A DNA stretch of 64,000 nucleotides from assembly GCF_000712075.1 (NCBI RefSeq), contig NZ_JONW01000009.1:1-64000 (forward strand), given 5' to 3'. This document shows, one piece after another, positions 63,546-64,000 of the stretch (position 1 is its first letter; every line of letters starts with the position of its first letter). A model generated the notes under the pieces. It did not search any database and was not told where the DNA came from. It worked only from the letters and a program-made list of their open reading frames with translations. The translations under genes and the position numbers were made by a program. Source of the DNA: Caulobacter sp. UNC358MFTsu5.1. GTDB lineage: Bacteria; Pseudomonadota; Alphaproteobacteria; Caulobacterales; Caulobacteraceae.

Positions 63546-64000
63546 GTGACCGAAGCCAGCCTCCTCACCCTCGACCTCGACGCCCTGGCGTCCAACCACG
63601 CCGTGCTCAAGGCCGCCGCCGGCGGCGGCGAGATCGCGCCGGCCGTCAAGGCCGACGGCTATGGCCTGGGCGCGGCCCTGGTGGCCGGTTTCCTGTGGGA
63701 CGACGGCGCGCGCGCCTTCTACGTGGCCCGGCTGTCGGAAGGCCTCGCCCTGCGTCGGGCCCTGGGCGACCGCAAGGCGACGATCTACCTGCTGGACGGC
63801 GTGACCCCCGGCTCGGCGCCCGCCATCGAGGCGGCCCGGCTGACGCCGGTGCTCAACAGCCTGCCGCAGATCGAGGCCTGGAACAGCCACGCCCGCGGCC
63901 GGGTGCTGGACGCCGCCCTGCACATCGACACCGGCATGAACCGCCTGGGCCTGCGTCCCGAGGAGGCCGTGGTCCTGACCGGGGCCATGGACCGGCTGAA
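63546..64000 (+). CDS. alr: Alanine racemase, 5' part (runs off the window)
   Basis: Alr interconverts L- and D-alanine for peptidoglycan, using pyridoxal phosphate. The start is GTG at 63546. The PLP-binding lysine is K35 in [11 protein letters not shown]. The barrel continues with [22 protein letters not shown] and [17 protein letters not shown] before the window ends after about 151 codons. The C-terminal domain with the second catalytic tyrosine lies outside the window. Confidence 0.93.
   Translation, partial: MTEASLLTLDLDALASNHAVLKAAAGGGEIAPAVKADGYGLGAALVAGFLWDDGARAFYVARLSEGLALRRALGDRKATIYLLDGVTPGSAPAIEAARLTPVLNSLPQIEAWNSHARGRVLDAALHIDTGMNRLGLRPEEAVVLTGAMDRL

Overview
The window is a high-GC (roughly two thirds G+C, strong third-position GC bias) stretch of alphaproteobacterial chromosome, most probably Caulobacter or a close relative in Caulobacteraceae. 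The evidence is the gene order hda-ppk-ppx, the set of large TonB-dependent receptors without STN domains, the lptF-lptG-lptD-surA-pdxA-rsmA run, and the many short GC-rich intergenic inverted repeats. No tRNA, rRNA, insertion sequence, prophage or CRISPR array was seen. Most of the window is conserved housekeeping DNA with small accessory patches between the core blocks.

Layout. 1-3200: a gene-free start with paired inverted repeats, an SRPBCC/AHSA1 protein, an EcsC-family protein, and an AT-rich, apparently foreign YaaC-like gene that overlaps ecsC by 4 bp. 3400-8700: DnaA-inactivator homolog hda, polyphosphate kinase, a small lipoprotein and Ppx/GppA phosphatase. 8700-14660: a TonB receptor behind a pair of operator-like dyads, a small membrane protein and a CHASE4-type hybrid histidine kinase. 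14660-17560: rnd (minus), then purM-purN. 17670-21860: a tandem glycine riboswitch that has no glycine-metabolism gene beside it, followed by a TonB receptor and an exported M19 dipeptidase. 21860-27800: a DUF1275 membrane protein, a degenerate peptidase-like TPR protein, ndk, an ABC-F ATPase and two unknown genes.

27950-34630: a secreted GH5 glycosidase with a C-terminal carbohydrate-binding domain, then a minus-strand Csu-type chaperone-usher pilus operon (two SCPU pilins, chaperone, usher, an SCPU tip-like protein and a miniature SCPU-like protein). 34736-37013: a minus-strand pepA-holC-I78 inhibitor run with overlapping ends. 37282-45269: lptF-lptG-lptD-surA-pdxA-rsmA, coupling LPS export, outer-membrane protein folding, PLP synthesis and rRNA methylation. 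45278-52067 (minus): fabD-fabG-acpP-fabF-mltG-yicC-gmk, i.e. fatty acid synthesis and cell-wall/nucleotide genes. 52135-56043: accessory envelope genes (peroxiredoxin, membrane-anchored AraC regulator, sterol-desaturase-like hydroxylase, unknowns). 56356-64000: rpsF-rpsR-rplI, a third TonB receptor, dnaB, marC, an unknown exported protein and the 5' part of alr, which runs off the window.

The most unusual features are the orphan glycine riboswitch with a short ORF starting inside its hairpin, the AT-rich YaaC-like gene joined to ecsC, the paired TATCG-N5-CGATA dyads 31 bp apart, the miniature pilin-like gene, and the peptidase-like TPR protein that lacks an HExxH motif.
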